This document shows positions 21,044 through 31,739 of a stretch of 64,000 nucleotides of DNA, piece after piece (the first letter of the stretch is position 1; every line of letters begins with the position of its first letter). A program made the translations under genes and the position numbers. The notes under the pieces were generated by a model. That model saw only the letters and a program-made list of their open reading frames with translations. It was not told the DNA's origin and did no database searches. Location: positions 130,329,854 to 130,393,853 of the forward strand of contig CM038052.1 of assembly GCA_021397845.1 (NCBI GenBank). The letters run 5' to 3'. This stretch comes from Areca catechu (Eukaryota; Streptophyta; Magnoliopsida; Arecales; Arecaceae).

Positions 21044-22960
21044 ATGGCACCCAAACGTGCGACAAGGAAACGGTCCGCTAGGGTTGCTCCTTCGGCTGAA
21101 AGAGAAAGAAGATCCAAAAGAAGACAAGAAGAGCCAAGCACTGAAGAAATGGCAGAGGAAGCCATAAGAGAAGCTCCATCAGCTCCCAGCCATGTGCCCT
21201 CAATGTCTACTCGTCCGATAACCTCTGGGTGATGTATTAATTTTGAGTTTATTAAGGGCATTGGATTAAAGATAGGAGACTTAATAGAAGACCAAGGGTG
21301 GAGGAAATTTTGTTCATTGAATGAGAAAACCTATCCCACTTTGGTTAGAAGTTTTTATGAGAACCTAAGGTTGGGAACTAACCATGTGGAATCCATTGTC
21401 AAAGGGAAAAGGGTTATTGTTAATGAAGAGTCCTTGCATGAATTACTGGATATTTCTTCTGAGGGACTGAGATTTTTAGTGATTGAAAATAGAGAGAAGA
21501 CATTGAGAACAATTTTGAACAAAGAGGATGTAGGAGGCATTGGCACTATTTTAGCTAACACCCTTTCATTGGAAATGAGACTACTTCACAACTTCATTTG
21601 TAGAATTTTCCTACACAGAACTAGTAGGTTTGATTGGGTGAGCGAAAAGGATCTATGTCTCATGGAGCACATTTTTGAAAGAACCCCTGTCAATTTGTCT
21701 TATATTATAATCATGCAGATGAAAGAAACTGTAAGGAAAGCTAAATCTTGTTTGCTATATGGTATGATGCTTATAGTGTTGTTTAAATCCCATAGAGTCA
21801 GTTTAGATGGTGAAGATGGATTGGAATTACATCACACTGATATCTACACATCTAAAACACTTGAGAGAATGGGATATTTTCAAGTAGAAGGAGTCTGGAG
21901 AAAGAAGGGAACAAATGTAAGAGCCATTGGCAGCTCCAGTAGTAGTAGTAGTGAAGAAGAGGAAGAGGAAGAACATGTAGAAGCAGCTGGAACTTCTACA
22001 TCTGTACCGAAACCTGAACCATTTGTACCTGAGCCTGCTGCTGTCACTGAGGAGACTATAGCACCATCACCTATGTTTGACATGCCTGCAGCAGAATTTG
22101 ACTTGCCAGCACCGGAGTTTGACATGCCTTCTACTGATGTTCCTTTGCATGACTATCCTATTGCAGCTACACAGCCTCAAATTGTCCAAGTCCAGATTGA
22201 AGAGCAATTGAAGAACTTGATAGATTCACTGACTAGTACTATGACTTCCCTATTTAGTGATTTGAAACAATCAGTGGACAACAGGTTGGACAAATTAGAA
22301 GAGAATGTATCAAATCTAAAAGAAAAGGTTGAAGCTATTGAAGCTTCAAGGACTGCACCTCAGATAGACCTTCAGCCTATTCTGAATTGCATCTCTTCAA
22401 ATTCTGAAACTGTTTTGAAGTTTGTGGATGTCACTTTAAATGAATATCAGACTGAATTAAAAGAGCTTAGAGGCAGAGTTGGAACCATTGTTGATACAAG
22501 AAGCATGGCAGAAGATTATACTAGAGGCATTGGTATCTTAAGATCAGAGTTTGGCAGACTTCGAGGATCAGCAGAAGCCTTCGCCAATGTCCAATCAGCT
22601 GAACTTGTGACTATGCAGAAAGAGATAGGAGAAATGAAAGAGGCAATAGATAAAGTACCTGTTAGCCTCAAGGACCTGGATCAGTGGATGGGAGCAATGT
22701 GGGTGGAAATGGTATCCCTCAATAGCACTGTCAGATCATTGGAAATCACAGTCAGGACAAGACCATTATATTTCTGCCACCCATCTCCATTAGGGCACCT
22801 AGTACTTCTATTCACCCTAGGTCTCCTCCTCCACATAGTCATTCTCCTAGACCCACTTCTTAGCAAGGAGTCAATGTTCCTAATGATGATTCTGATTAGA
22901 CATCTTGTACTTTCAGTACCTTTTTGGATGCTTTTTGGAACTTTTGTAATGATGTACTGA
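21044..22960 (+). pseudogene. A2 ORF3: plant-transposon-protein-like domain plus coiled coils
   Basis: Protein of unknown function in the place of the Sirevirus env-like ORF. ATG 21044 opens a basic N-terminus (MAPKRATRKRSARVAP, NLS-like). One TGA at 21230-21232 interrupts it, in a stretch where A1 reads on, so the frame is otherwise continuous to 22960. Residues about 65-305 resemble the 'putative plant transposon protein' domain (FYENLRLG, VKGKRVIVNEESL, LLYGMMLIVLFKSHRVSLDG). Then a Ser run, an acidic run, a PEFDMPA-type linker (about 310-380) and a Lys/Glu/Leu coiled coil (about 385-575). The hydrophobic C-terminal 65 residues probably come from a frameshift near 22765: another frame there reads Ser/Pro/His-rich and stops at 22897-22899. 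No signal peptide or convincing membrane segment. Confidence 0.75.
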
Positions 22961-23635
22961 ACATTTTTTGATAGAAATGAAATGAATTTTTTTTTGGTTA
23001 CTGTGTAATGTGTGTATACTTGTATTATCTTGATTTCATCTCTATTTATTTAAATAGAATTCTCTCTCAAAGTTGAGAAAGTGAAATTTTCTCAAACAAA
23101 TATTGAAATTTTCTCAGTCTATTTAAAATTCTGAACTTACCTGTTTAACATTTTTGAATTGTTGATAAAAAGGGGGATAATCATAGTGTGCATGAAAGAA
23201 TACATGAATTGCAATAATAATACTAAAGTAAAGTAAACAGGGGGAGTTTTTTAAGGCATCTCTAAATGATCTCTTGCATATCATTCTGATAAATTGTTCA
23301 AATAAATGTTAAAGGGGGAGAAACTTAGAGAAAATCTATATTGCCTAGAAATCTTATAAATAGGGGGAGATATACATGCTTAGTTTACATGCTTCAATGA
23401 TTATTATGATGCTCTCAACTTATCATTTCTATCAATTGATACTTAATGTTGCCTGATACATACAAGCAATTAATCTCTCATACTCACAGTTTATGAATTT
23501 GATTTTGTGCAAAACTGTATAGCACATAATGATATACATATGAGATTACAGTTGATTTTTAAACTTAAATGCTTACATACTTGTGAATAGATTAAATTCT
23601 TTTCATGCCCAGTATTTTGTCAAAAAGGGGGAGAT
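22961..23635 (+). other. A2 3' untranslated region with multiple polypurine tracts
   Basis: No gene. Five purine runs containing GGGGGA occur at about 23167-23177, 23237-23246, 23311-23320, 23361-23370 and 23622-23635. The last abuts the 3' LTR and is the plus-strand primer. Multiple polypurine tracts are a known Sirevirus hallmark. Confidence 0.8.
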
Positions 23636-25315
23636 TGTTGACTGCTAAAGTGATTTTGATGATAACAAAACATTGGAGCATACATTTAATTATCTAACAA
23701 CTCTTCAAGTGATTGACAAGTTTTTGTAGGACAGCTACATTGACACATTTTTTTTCCTACAATCTTTAATGTTTTGTGTTGAGTTGTAAAATACTTAGAT
23801 TCTTGTAAAGAAGAACCCTACAAAAAGTTTCCTGTTAAAATCAGTGAAAGGGTTACTTCTACTAGTTTTTCTTGCTTCAAGTTTTCTTGAATTTATTGTA
23901 AGTAGTGTTTGAAGAAGATTGTTAAAGCTTGGGATAAGTGTTCTGGAAGTTTGAAGCTGATCTAGCTGAAGAACCACCTTCGAGCCGACTGGATGAACAA
24001 CCCAGCCGACTTTGGCACTAGCACTGAAGACAAGTTCTCTGGCACGCAGATCCAGCCGACTGGCACCAAGGACCAGCCTACTCATCCAGAACAAGGTTAA
24101 GAACATTCTGAGATCCACAGGAATCCATCCTACCGGATTTAGATCTAGCTAACTCATCCAGAACTCAGTTGAAAATGGTTTGAGAAGCCTCTGAGATTCT
24201 AGCTGACTCATCCAAAGTGAGGTATTTTTTCAACTATGGAAGCTAGCTGACTAGCACTCAACCCAGTCGACCTGAACTTCATCCGAGCTGACTCGAAGTT
24301 TGTCTGAGCCGATTAGAATGACGGGGTCACCTCCAACGGTTAGTTCTAGTTCTCAGTTTTTGAATTCCAAAAGTGCTCCAAAGATAACCTGTCACCTCCC
24401 AACGGTCTACAACATTTAAAATCATAGGAAGGTAGTTGAAGTCTCTATAAATAAGGTATGAGAACATCCTTGAAGAGGCTAATGATTTATTGAGCATTTA
24501 TTGAACACTTATTGAAGTGATGTGAGAGAGCACTAGAGCTTTAAAGATTACCTTCAAGCCTGCAACAACTCTTACCAGAAGCTTAAAGCACCTTTTGAGG
24601 TAAGCAAGGAAGCCATTGAAGTGCATTGAAGAGCATTCACTGGATCTTCACTCGAGCTGCATTGGCAACCACCCAGACAATAGAGTTTGTCTTTATTGTT
24701 GCTTTTCTTATTCTATCTCTTAGAATATCTGGATTATTGGTGAGCCCTGTTGTAAAAACCAAATAAGTTACTTTGGTGAGCCTTTAAAACTAGAGTGCAG
24801 AGGTTTCTTTGGTGAGCCTAGCTAAAAACCAAAGTGTAGAGTGCAGAGGTTTCTTTGGTGAGCCTAGCTAAAAACCAAATAAGTTACTTTGGTGAGCCCT
24901 TAAAACTAGAGTGCAGAGGTTTCTTTGGTGAGCCTAGCTAAAAACCAAAGTGTAGAGGTTTTAGGTGAACCTGTAAAAACCTAGCTTGGGTTTCTTTGGT
25001 GAGCCTGGTTTCAAAACCCAAAGTATAAAGGTTTGGATTGTGAGCCTATAAAACAATCCGACTATATTCCGGTTTGGGGGATATAGTGGAAATCCCGAGT
25101 GATGAACTTGGATAGTGGACGTAGGAGCTGGGTTGCTCTGAACCACTATAAATCTGCTTTGTTTGTGTTGTGTTTGCTTTATCTTTTAGCTTCTGCTTTC
25201 TTTCTCTGATTAACACAGCACCTAATCACTAATTGGAATTGATTGTGCACATACTTGCAAAAATTTTATAATTCCCAATTCACCCCCCTCTTGGGACTAA
25301 GCCACCTGGGTAACA
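23636..25315 (+). repeat. A2 3' LTR
   Basis: TGTTGAC...GTAACA, 1680 bp. About 100 bp longer than the 5' LTR because the hairpin-unit region (24781-24955) has been expanded. Three AGCCGAC sites at 23983, 24004 and 24054 lie upstream of the TATA box at 24446-24453. Confidence 0.95.
24781..24955 (+). repeat. Expanded GAGCC hairpin units in the A2 3' LTR
   Basis: The block CTTTGGTGAGCC...AAAACCAAA with its flanks (GTGCAGAGG) occurs in three nearly identical copies here, against fewer in the 5' LTR. A local tandem duplication of roughly 100 bp explains the LTR length difference. Confidence 0.8.
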
Positions 25316-25320
25316 AGATT
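25316..25320 (+). repeat. Target-site duplication of A2, right copy (AGATT)
   Basis: Identical to 13920-13924. Confidence 0.95.
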
Positions 25321-25495
25321 ATAATGAATCCCATAAATTAGGACAATGATTTTAGGGTTATGATAGAGTTCATAATAGTGAGACCTAAGATCTTATAAAT
25401 CCTAATTTAAAATATTTCTAGTCATATGATCATCAAGTCAGGGATCAATGTTTTTAAAGAGACTAGCACATCATATGTATGCTCGATGGAAGGAG
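25321..25495 (+). repeat. B1 3' LTR, piece 2 of 3
   Basis: Continues the B LTR after A2 (ATAATGAATCCCATAAATTAGG...). It matches 42820-42985 and 46702-46870 and is interrupted again by the family C composite. Confidence 0.88.
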
Positions 25496-26574
25496 TGGAA
25501 GGGAAAGCAAAACGAGCATGCATGGCAGAAAAAATGTATTTTAAAATAATTTTAAAATAAAGCACAGCGAAAGGCTTGGTAGATCAATCAAAATGATTTA
25601 CCAATCTGCCTGCAACAGGAATAAGTATGATGATGTAGCATGCAAAAGATATCATAAGCGAGAAAAGAACCAAAAGGCATAAGGATACCTTACCGTCATA
25701 CCTGTAGGAGAAGGTTATAAAAAGCCCTCGAGCCATATATGTGTCTGGCCTCTACAGGTAGTTCACACCAAGGCTCAAATTTGATTAACTCCCTCGGAGT
25801 GCTAGCTCCTTGGGATCCTTGAGGCGGATCTACTTCTTCTTGAAAGACAAGAAGGAGAGGTGGAACCCTTCCTAACTAGCTTTCTTTCCAAGACCTAGTT
25901 TGAGTGCTAGGTAGTCACACACCTAAAACCCTAGTCCTCCCAAGCCCCTTTTCTTTTTCCTCTCAGAATTTCAGCAATCTCATTCAATAAGAAAGCTATT
26001 TTTTTCTCTCTTCTTGACCCGCAGCCCCTAAAACAACCCTTATTTATAAAGGCAACCATGAGAGGGAGAAAGAGGAATGAGAAGTGATTTGGGGAGAAGG
26101 TCAAGGGCCATACCAAATTGGTGTTAAGCTCATAAGGCAAGAATGACCATCATTCCATGAAAGCTTGGAGCCAAAACTAGCCAAAAATCAAAATTTGAAT
26201 TGAGGTCAAAACTTTTCAAAGAATGACCATCATTCCATGAAGGCTTGGAGCCAAAACCAATCAGAATTCAAAATTCGAATTGAGGTCAAAACTTTCCAAA
26301 AAATCTTTCCAGAATTTTTGCTCGTCATAGCCAAGTGTTGACACTTCCTAGTGTCGACTTTATAAGTGTCGACACTTGCAAGTGTCAACACTTGGAACAT
26401 AGTCAATCATATTGATCTCCAATGACGGTAAACAATTATCAATCGTCAATCAGCCTTTAGATCCGATAGAAATTCCTATGGTGTGTGACCCAATAAGTTC
26501 GAACACTAAGCCGGTAGCACTGTAACACTTCCAGTACTAGTCAAAGTCATCATTTAGTAATGATATCCGACATC

Positions 26575-26713
26575 TGTAATGGCTAGTTTTCTAAAAGCTA
26601 TAGAACTTCTCCAACTTGCTTCAAATGGCTATATTTTCATCTCCAACAGTCATAAATGGTCATCTATGGTTTAGAAAGCTATATAAACATCAAAAATTAA
26701 ATGAGAAAGCAAT
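26575..26713 (+). repeat. E-derived promoter segment inside the C1 LTR
   Basis: Aligns over 139 bases without gaps to 27408-27546 of solo LTR E, including TATATAAA (26680-26687 against 27513-27520). The other C LTR has unrelated sequence here (39088 onward). Orientation is opposite to the C element's own direction. Confidence 0.75.
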
Positions 26714-27111
26714 CATCGATCAGACTCATTTAGCAGTGAGTCTTCCAGTACTAGCCTTTGTGAGCAACTCTTTAACAGAAGGGAGCTCTGCAGTTGGTCA
26801 CATTTGGTGAGATATCATACATTTTACCTGTATGTCACACAGTATCTCTACACTCCTTTGTTGACTCTGGTCTTGATTTTGATAATTGACAAAATATTTA
26901 AGTATATATGAGTACTAATTATATTTTAAGTGTATTTATCAGATCTTAGTACTCATCCATGTTGAATGAAGAAATGCTTGTTTTTCAGTTTAAAAAATCC
27001 TTAAATTAATAGAAAACCAAGTATATGGATTTTGGAATTGATATGGAAGAACTTGAAGAGGCTAAAAATTAATTTTGAAGAAGTTTTAGCAAGTTTCAGC
27101 AAAATGCAGAA

Positions 27112-27410
27112 CTGTGAATAGTGCAAGTGTCAACTCATGAATAGTGTAAGGTCAACTCACTGTACAAGTGTCAACTCATGAATAGTGCAAGTGTCGACTC
27201 ACTGTACAAGTGTCGACTCATGAATAGTGTAAGTGTCGACTCAAGGTCTGAGAACAAGAAAAATATAGAATTATGAATAGTGCCAAGTGTCGACTCACTG
27301 TACAAGTGTCGACTCATGAATAGTGCCAAGTGTTGACTCATTGTACAAGTGTCGACTCATGAATAGTGCCAAGTATCGACTCACCAGTCTCAAGTGTCGA
27401 TACTTGTTGT
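27112..27410 (+). repeat. GTGTCGACTCA tandem block in the U3 of LTR E
   Basis: Repeated alternation of TGAATAGTGCAAGTGTCGACTCA-like and CTGTACAAGTGTCGACTCA-like units, about seven to eight copies, with one spacer near 27245-27270. It lies upstream of the TATA box. Confidence 0.85.
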
Positions 27411-27780
27411 AACGGTTAGTTTTCTAAAAGCTGCAAAACTTCTCCAACTTGCTTCAAACGGCTATATTTTCATCTCCAATGGTCATAAACGGTCATCTAT
27501 GATTTGGAGAGCTATATAAACATCAAAAATCAAATGGGGAAGCAATTTTTTTGTGAGATTATTGAATATCCTTCAACGATTCAAGAGTTGATTGGTTCAA
27601 GCCTTTAAGCTTCCAAGTTTCAAAGAGAGCATCGAAAGTTCACATCATCAAGCTGCAATTAAAGGCTTTAACAACTTGAAGACAAGATCTTCATCAACAA
27701 TCAAGGGCTTCAAAGATATATTTGCTTTATTATTGAAAGCTTTAATTGTACTCTTTCATATTGTTCTACATTATTTACTT

Positions 27781-28078
27781 AAGATTTTTGTTGAGCCTTG
27801 GAAAATCAAAGAGATTTTTGTTGAGTCTTGGAAAACCAATTAGGTTCTTGGTTAGCTTGCAAAACCAAGGAAGGTTGTTGGTAAGCCTTAAAACCAATTA
27901 GGTTCTTGGTTAGCCTACAAAACCAAAGGAGGTTTTGACTTGTGAGCCTTGTGAAAACAAGTTGGGTTTTGATTAATGAGCCTGGAAAACTAATCAACTG
28001 TATAAGTGATTATAGTGGAATTCCTAAGGGGATCTTGGGAAGTGGATGTAGATGCCTTGGAGTGTATCGAACCACTAT
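27781..28078 (+). promoter_or_regulatory. Hairpin array of LTR E
   Basis: Same design as in A2: arms GATTTT/AAAATC (27783 on), CTTGGTT/AACCAAG (27847/27863), TTGGTT/AACCAA (about 27906), ACTTGT/ACAAGT (27938/27957) and GATTA/TAATC (27971/27991), around GAGCC/TAGCC and AAAA loops. A closing pair ATAGTGG/CCACTAT is at 28012/28072. Confidence 0.6.
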
Positions 28079-28590
28079 CTATCTTTGTGTGTGTTATTGT
28101 TTTCTTTGTGCACTTACTTTATTAATTTCGTTGCATATTATTTTAAAGCACACAAACACTTTGGCAAAATACAAGCACTTGAATTGAATTAGTACATACT
28201 TGTTTTAGTTTATAATTGAAGTAGTTCAAAAAATTTTATAAAACCCAATTCACCCCCCCTCTTGGGTTGCATCATCACTGGGCAACATCCTTGGTTAAGC
28301 GGACAACCAATAAATGTGACATACAATAACCTATACTTGATATATCGCCGTCCTATAACAATGTATCATTTGATTATGAATCAGTTTAAGAACTACTCGA
28401 TATATCATCTTTATATCAAATATAATATAGTTCTAAGGACTCCATCACATAAGAGTTCTTTTCAAAAAAATGTACATGTGATGAACAGCCAAAAGAATAA
28501 CTTTTATTCATTAAGAAATTCATATACAATCACAAAATAGCATAACCATCTTCAGTTTAGACAATTAGCTTTGGGATACAATTTCTAACA

Positions 28591-31500
28591 ACTCCTACTT
28601 GGACTAAAGTCAATCAGTACCGAATCTTATTCTCATTTTCCATTTACAGCTATCGAACTTTTGAACTCTTATGGCTTTAGTAAAGGGTCGGCTAGGTTCT
28701 CCTTTCCATCGATCTTCTGAAGGTCAATGTCACATCGTTCCATGATCTCTCATACAAGGTGATAGCTCCGTAGAATGTGTTTTGTGTAGTGATGAGACTT
28801 CGACTCTTTGGCTTGAGCAATGGCTCCAGTGCTGTCACAATATACCAAAATAGGACCATCTAGGAAAGGTGCCACTCCCAGCTCACCAAAGAACTTTCGT
28901 AACTACATTGCTTCCTTTGCTGCATCCGATGCTGTAATGTATTCTGCCTCGCATACTGAGTCCACCACAGTAGGCTACTTGGAACTTTTTCAGTAGATCG
29001 CTCTTCTATTTAGGGTAAAGACAAATCCTGATACACTCTTGCTGTCATCCTTATTTGACTGAAAATTGGAGTCAGTATATCCCACAAGTTTTAAGTCAGG
29101 TTCTCCATAAATCAGCCATTGGTCCTTAGTATTTTGCAAATACTTAAGGTTAGTCTTTACCACTTTCTAATGAGCTTCACCTGGGTCAGACTGGTATTTG
29201 CTCTCTTGCCTAGTGAGTATGCCATGTCTGGTCTAGTACATGTCATGGCGTACATGATAGAACCACTGCTGAAGCATACAGGATTCTACTCATATGCTCT
29301 CTCTCCTCAGGAGTTGTCATACAATCCCTTTTGGAGAGAGCAATTCCAGTGCCTATCAGGAGATAGCCTTTCTTGGAATTTTTCATGCTGAACCACTTCA
29401 ACACTGTACTAATATACATAGACTGGGACAGTCCTAGAAGCCTCTTAGATCTACTCTATAGATCTTCATACCTAGTATGTAAGAGGCTTCACCCAAGACC
29501 TTCATAAAGAACTAAGATGACAACCAGACCTTTATTCTTTATAGTGCTGGGATGTCATTTCCGATTAAGAGAATATCATCCACATACAACACAAGGAACA
29601 CAATCACAGAACGATTAGCCCATTTGTAAATGGAAGGTTCTTCTTCGTTCCTAACGAAGCCATATGACTTAATACACTTATCAAATCGCATGTTCCAACT
29701 TCGTGAGCTTGCTTCAGTCCATAAATGGACCTTTGAAGCTTGCACAGCTTTGACTCGTCTATGATATGAACCCTTAAGGTTGTATCATATACACTTCCTC
29801 TTTTAGCTCACCATTTAGGAAAGCTGTTTGGACATCCATTTGCCATATTTCATAGTCAAAGTGTGCCGCTAAAGCAAGCATGATCTGAATAGATTTAAGC
29901 ATTGTCACAGGAGAGAACGTCTTGTCATAGTCAAACCATAACGTTGATGATACCCTTTGGCAACCAGACAAGCTTTATAGGTCTCTACCTGCCCATCTGC
30001 ACCCTTTTTTCTTTTAAAAATCTATTTGCACTCATTGGGTTTTATCCCCTCAAGTGGATCAACCAATGTCCATACATTGTTGATTTGCATGGACTCTATT
30101 TCGGATTTCATGACTTTTAGCCATTTCTCAGAGTTGGACCTCTGCATCACATTCATATAGGAGATCGGATCCTCATTGTTCTTATCGAGTTTAATGGGAT
30201 CACCATCCCGGACCAAGAAACCGTAGTATCTATCTGGTCGACTTGGTACCCTATCGAATCTCTTTAATGGTTCTTGTGTGGTCTCTGGGTGTGACTAATT
30301 AAACCAGTTCTTTGTTGTCCCTTAAGTGTGTCAGTTCCTCTACTTGTTGAACTTTACTAAGTTCAATCTTAGCGACTACAGTTCCTTCACCAAGGAACTC
30401 CTTTTCCAAAAGGATTGCCTTAAGACTGACGAACAGCTTTTGTTCCTCAGCCAAGTAGAAGTAATACCCCTAGACTCTTTTGGATACCTAATAAATAAGC
30501 ACCAATCAAACCTAGGTCCAAGTTTATCGGTTCCTAAATGTTTTACATAAGCCAGGCAACCCAAAACTCAAAGGTGTGAGAGTGTCAGCTTATGTCCAGT
30601 CCATATCTCATATGGGCTTTTGCTAACAGACTTACTCGGAACCCTATTCAAAAGGTAACAGTCTGATTCCAGAGCATATCCCCAGAGGGATAGCGATAGA
30701 GAAGCAAAGCCTATCATGGACCGAACCATGTCTAACAGGGTTCAATTTCTCCTTTCAGACACTCCATTTAACTGAGGTATCCTTAGAGGTGTCCAATAAG
30801 AGAGAATCCCATTCTTCTCAAGATATGTCAAAAACTCACCAGAAAGATATTCACCATCTCGATCAGATCGAAGAGTTTTGATATACCTTCCAGTTTATTT
30901 TTTTACTTTATCATGATATCATTTGAATATTTCAAACAATTCAAATTTATGTCTCATCAAGAAGACATAACCATATCTCAAAAGGTCATCTATAAATGTA
31001 ATGAAATAAATAGCTGTCACTAATATTCATGGATTCGCATACATCAGTATGTACCAGACTTAGAATCTCTTTGGCTTATTCACCCTTTCCTATAAAAGGT
31101 AATTTTGTCATCTTTCCAAGAAGACAGGACAAACAGATTGGTATTGAACCACTTTCATTAATCTCAAGGAGACCCTCTCTTTTCAACCTATTTATCCTGT
31201 TCTTGTTAATATGACATAGACTATAATGACATAGGTTCGCATTGCTGATGTTATCTATCCTAGGACATTTGCTAGACGTGCACACTATACTAACAGGTCA
31301 TGATAGTACATAAATGCCACTGTTCATATGTCCATTCATCACAATAAAATCATTTCAAATGATTTTGCGAATGTCATTCTTTATTGATAGTTCATAACCA
31401 TACATGGCCAATTGGCCTACAGAAATGACATTCAAGATGAAAGACGGACAATAATGACACTCATTCAAAATGATTTTACAAGACTCAAAAACTAATTTGA

Positions 31501-31739
31501 GGACTTCCAATGCCAGGACTGGAACTTGGCTTTCATTTCCAATGTTCAAGAATCTCTCACCGTCCTCGAATCTTTTACTAACTTGAAGTCCCTGCAAAGA
31601 ATTGCAAATGTGAATTGGACTTTTTGTGTCCAATACCAAGTTAGTAGTATCACGGATAAAGAAACTACAAGGTGTTATCATATAAATACCTTGTCCAGCA
31701 CTGTCTTGCTGCTTTCTCTTCTTGGACCTATTTGAGTCA
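28591..31739 (-). pseudogene. pol: C1 pol (broken)
   Basis: Copia polyprotein read leftwards: protease with DTKSPIHICNSLQ (DTK codons 31630-31622), GAG-pre-integrase LCHYSLCHINKNRI (31285-31076), integrase core (about 31000-30700), integrase C-terminus (GCLAYVKHLG, 30564), RT (30216-29539) with IWQMDVQTAFLNG and LYVDDILLIGND, RNase H and an end near 28650 (NLADPFTK-like). Readable pieces are 60-160 codons long; many frameshifts lie between them. Protease has Lys where retropepsins have Gly after Asp-Thr, so it would be inactive even if translated. RT catalytic boxes are kept. Confidence 0.88.

Larger units (their letters stand above)
13925..25315 (+). mobile_element. A2: complete Sirevirus-like Ty1/copia element with third ORF
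   Basis: 11.4-kb element with both LTRs, primer site, gag, pol, spacer, ORF3, multiple polypurine tracts and perfect 5-bp target duplications AGATT. Sirevirus affinity rests on a copia domain order, a long gag with CCHC knuckles, an extra ORF between pol and the 3' LTR, several GGGGGA tracts before the 3' LTR and the AATTCACCCCCC-TCTTGG LTR end. The LTRs differ at about seven sites in the first 360 bp and by a roughly 100-bp repeat expansion, so it is not brand new. Gag and pol carry stops and shifts, so it is not autonomous now. Confidence 0.95.
26859..28287 (+). repeat. E: solo LTR, Sirevirus-like
   Basis: 1429 bp from TGTTGAC to GGCAACA, with 5-bp inverted ends TGTTG/CAACA and perfect target duplications TCCTT at 26854-26858 and 28288-28292. 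No internal sequence, so a solo LTR left by recombination. It shares with family A the CACCCCCCC-TCTTGG end and the GAGCC hairpin series, but little else. TATA box at 27513-27520. It also carries a GTCGACTCA repeat block. Confidence 0.93.
25496..28590 (-). repeat. C1 3' LTR, interrupted by solo LTR E
   Basis: From TGGAAGGG to CTAACA. Matches the LTR at 38169-39890 at both ends. Net length without E is about 1.66 kb. It holds two oddities: a 139-bp segment at 26575-26713 that matches solo LTR E rather than family C, and the E insertion itself. The neighbouring sequence at 28591 (minus strand AGTAGGAGT) is the likely polypurine tract. Confidence 0.85.

Noticed and set aside
22765..22960. Hydrophobic C-terminus of ORF3 as membrane anchor of an envelope protein
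   Set aside because: Another frame through the same bases reads Ser/Pro/His-rich and stops at 22897-22899, fitting the hydrophilic linker style of the protein. The hydrophobic residues are most likely a frameshift product.
27112..27410. CRISPR-like array
   Set aside because: Plant DNA, no unique spacers of even length, no cas genes; it is an LTR minisatellite.
27592..27843. 83-codon frame in LTR E
   Set aside because: Inside the LTR after the TATA box; runs into the hairpin array and has no recognisable domain.
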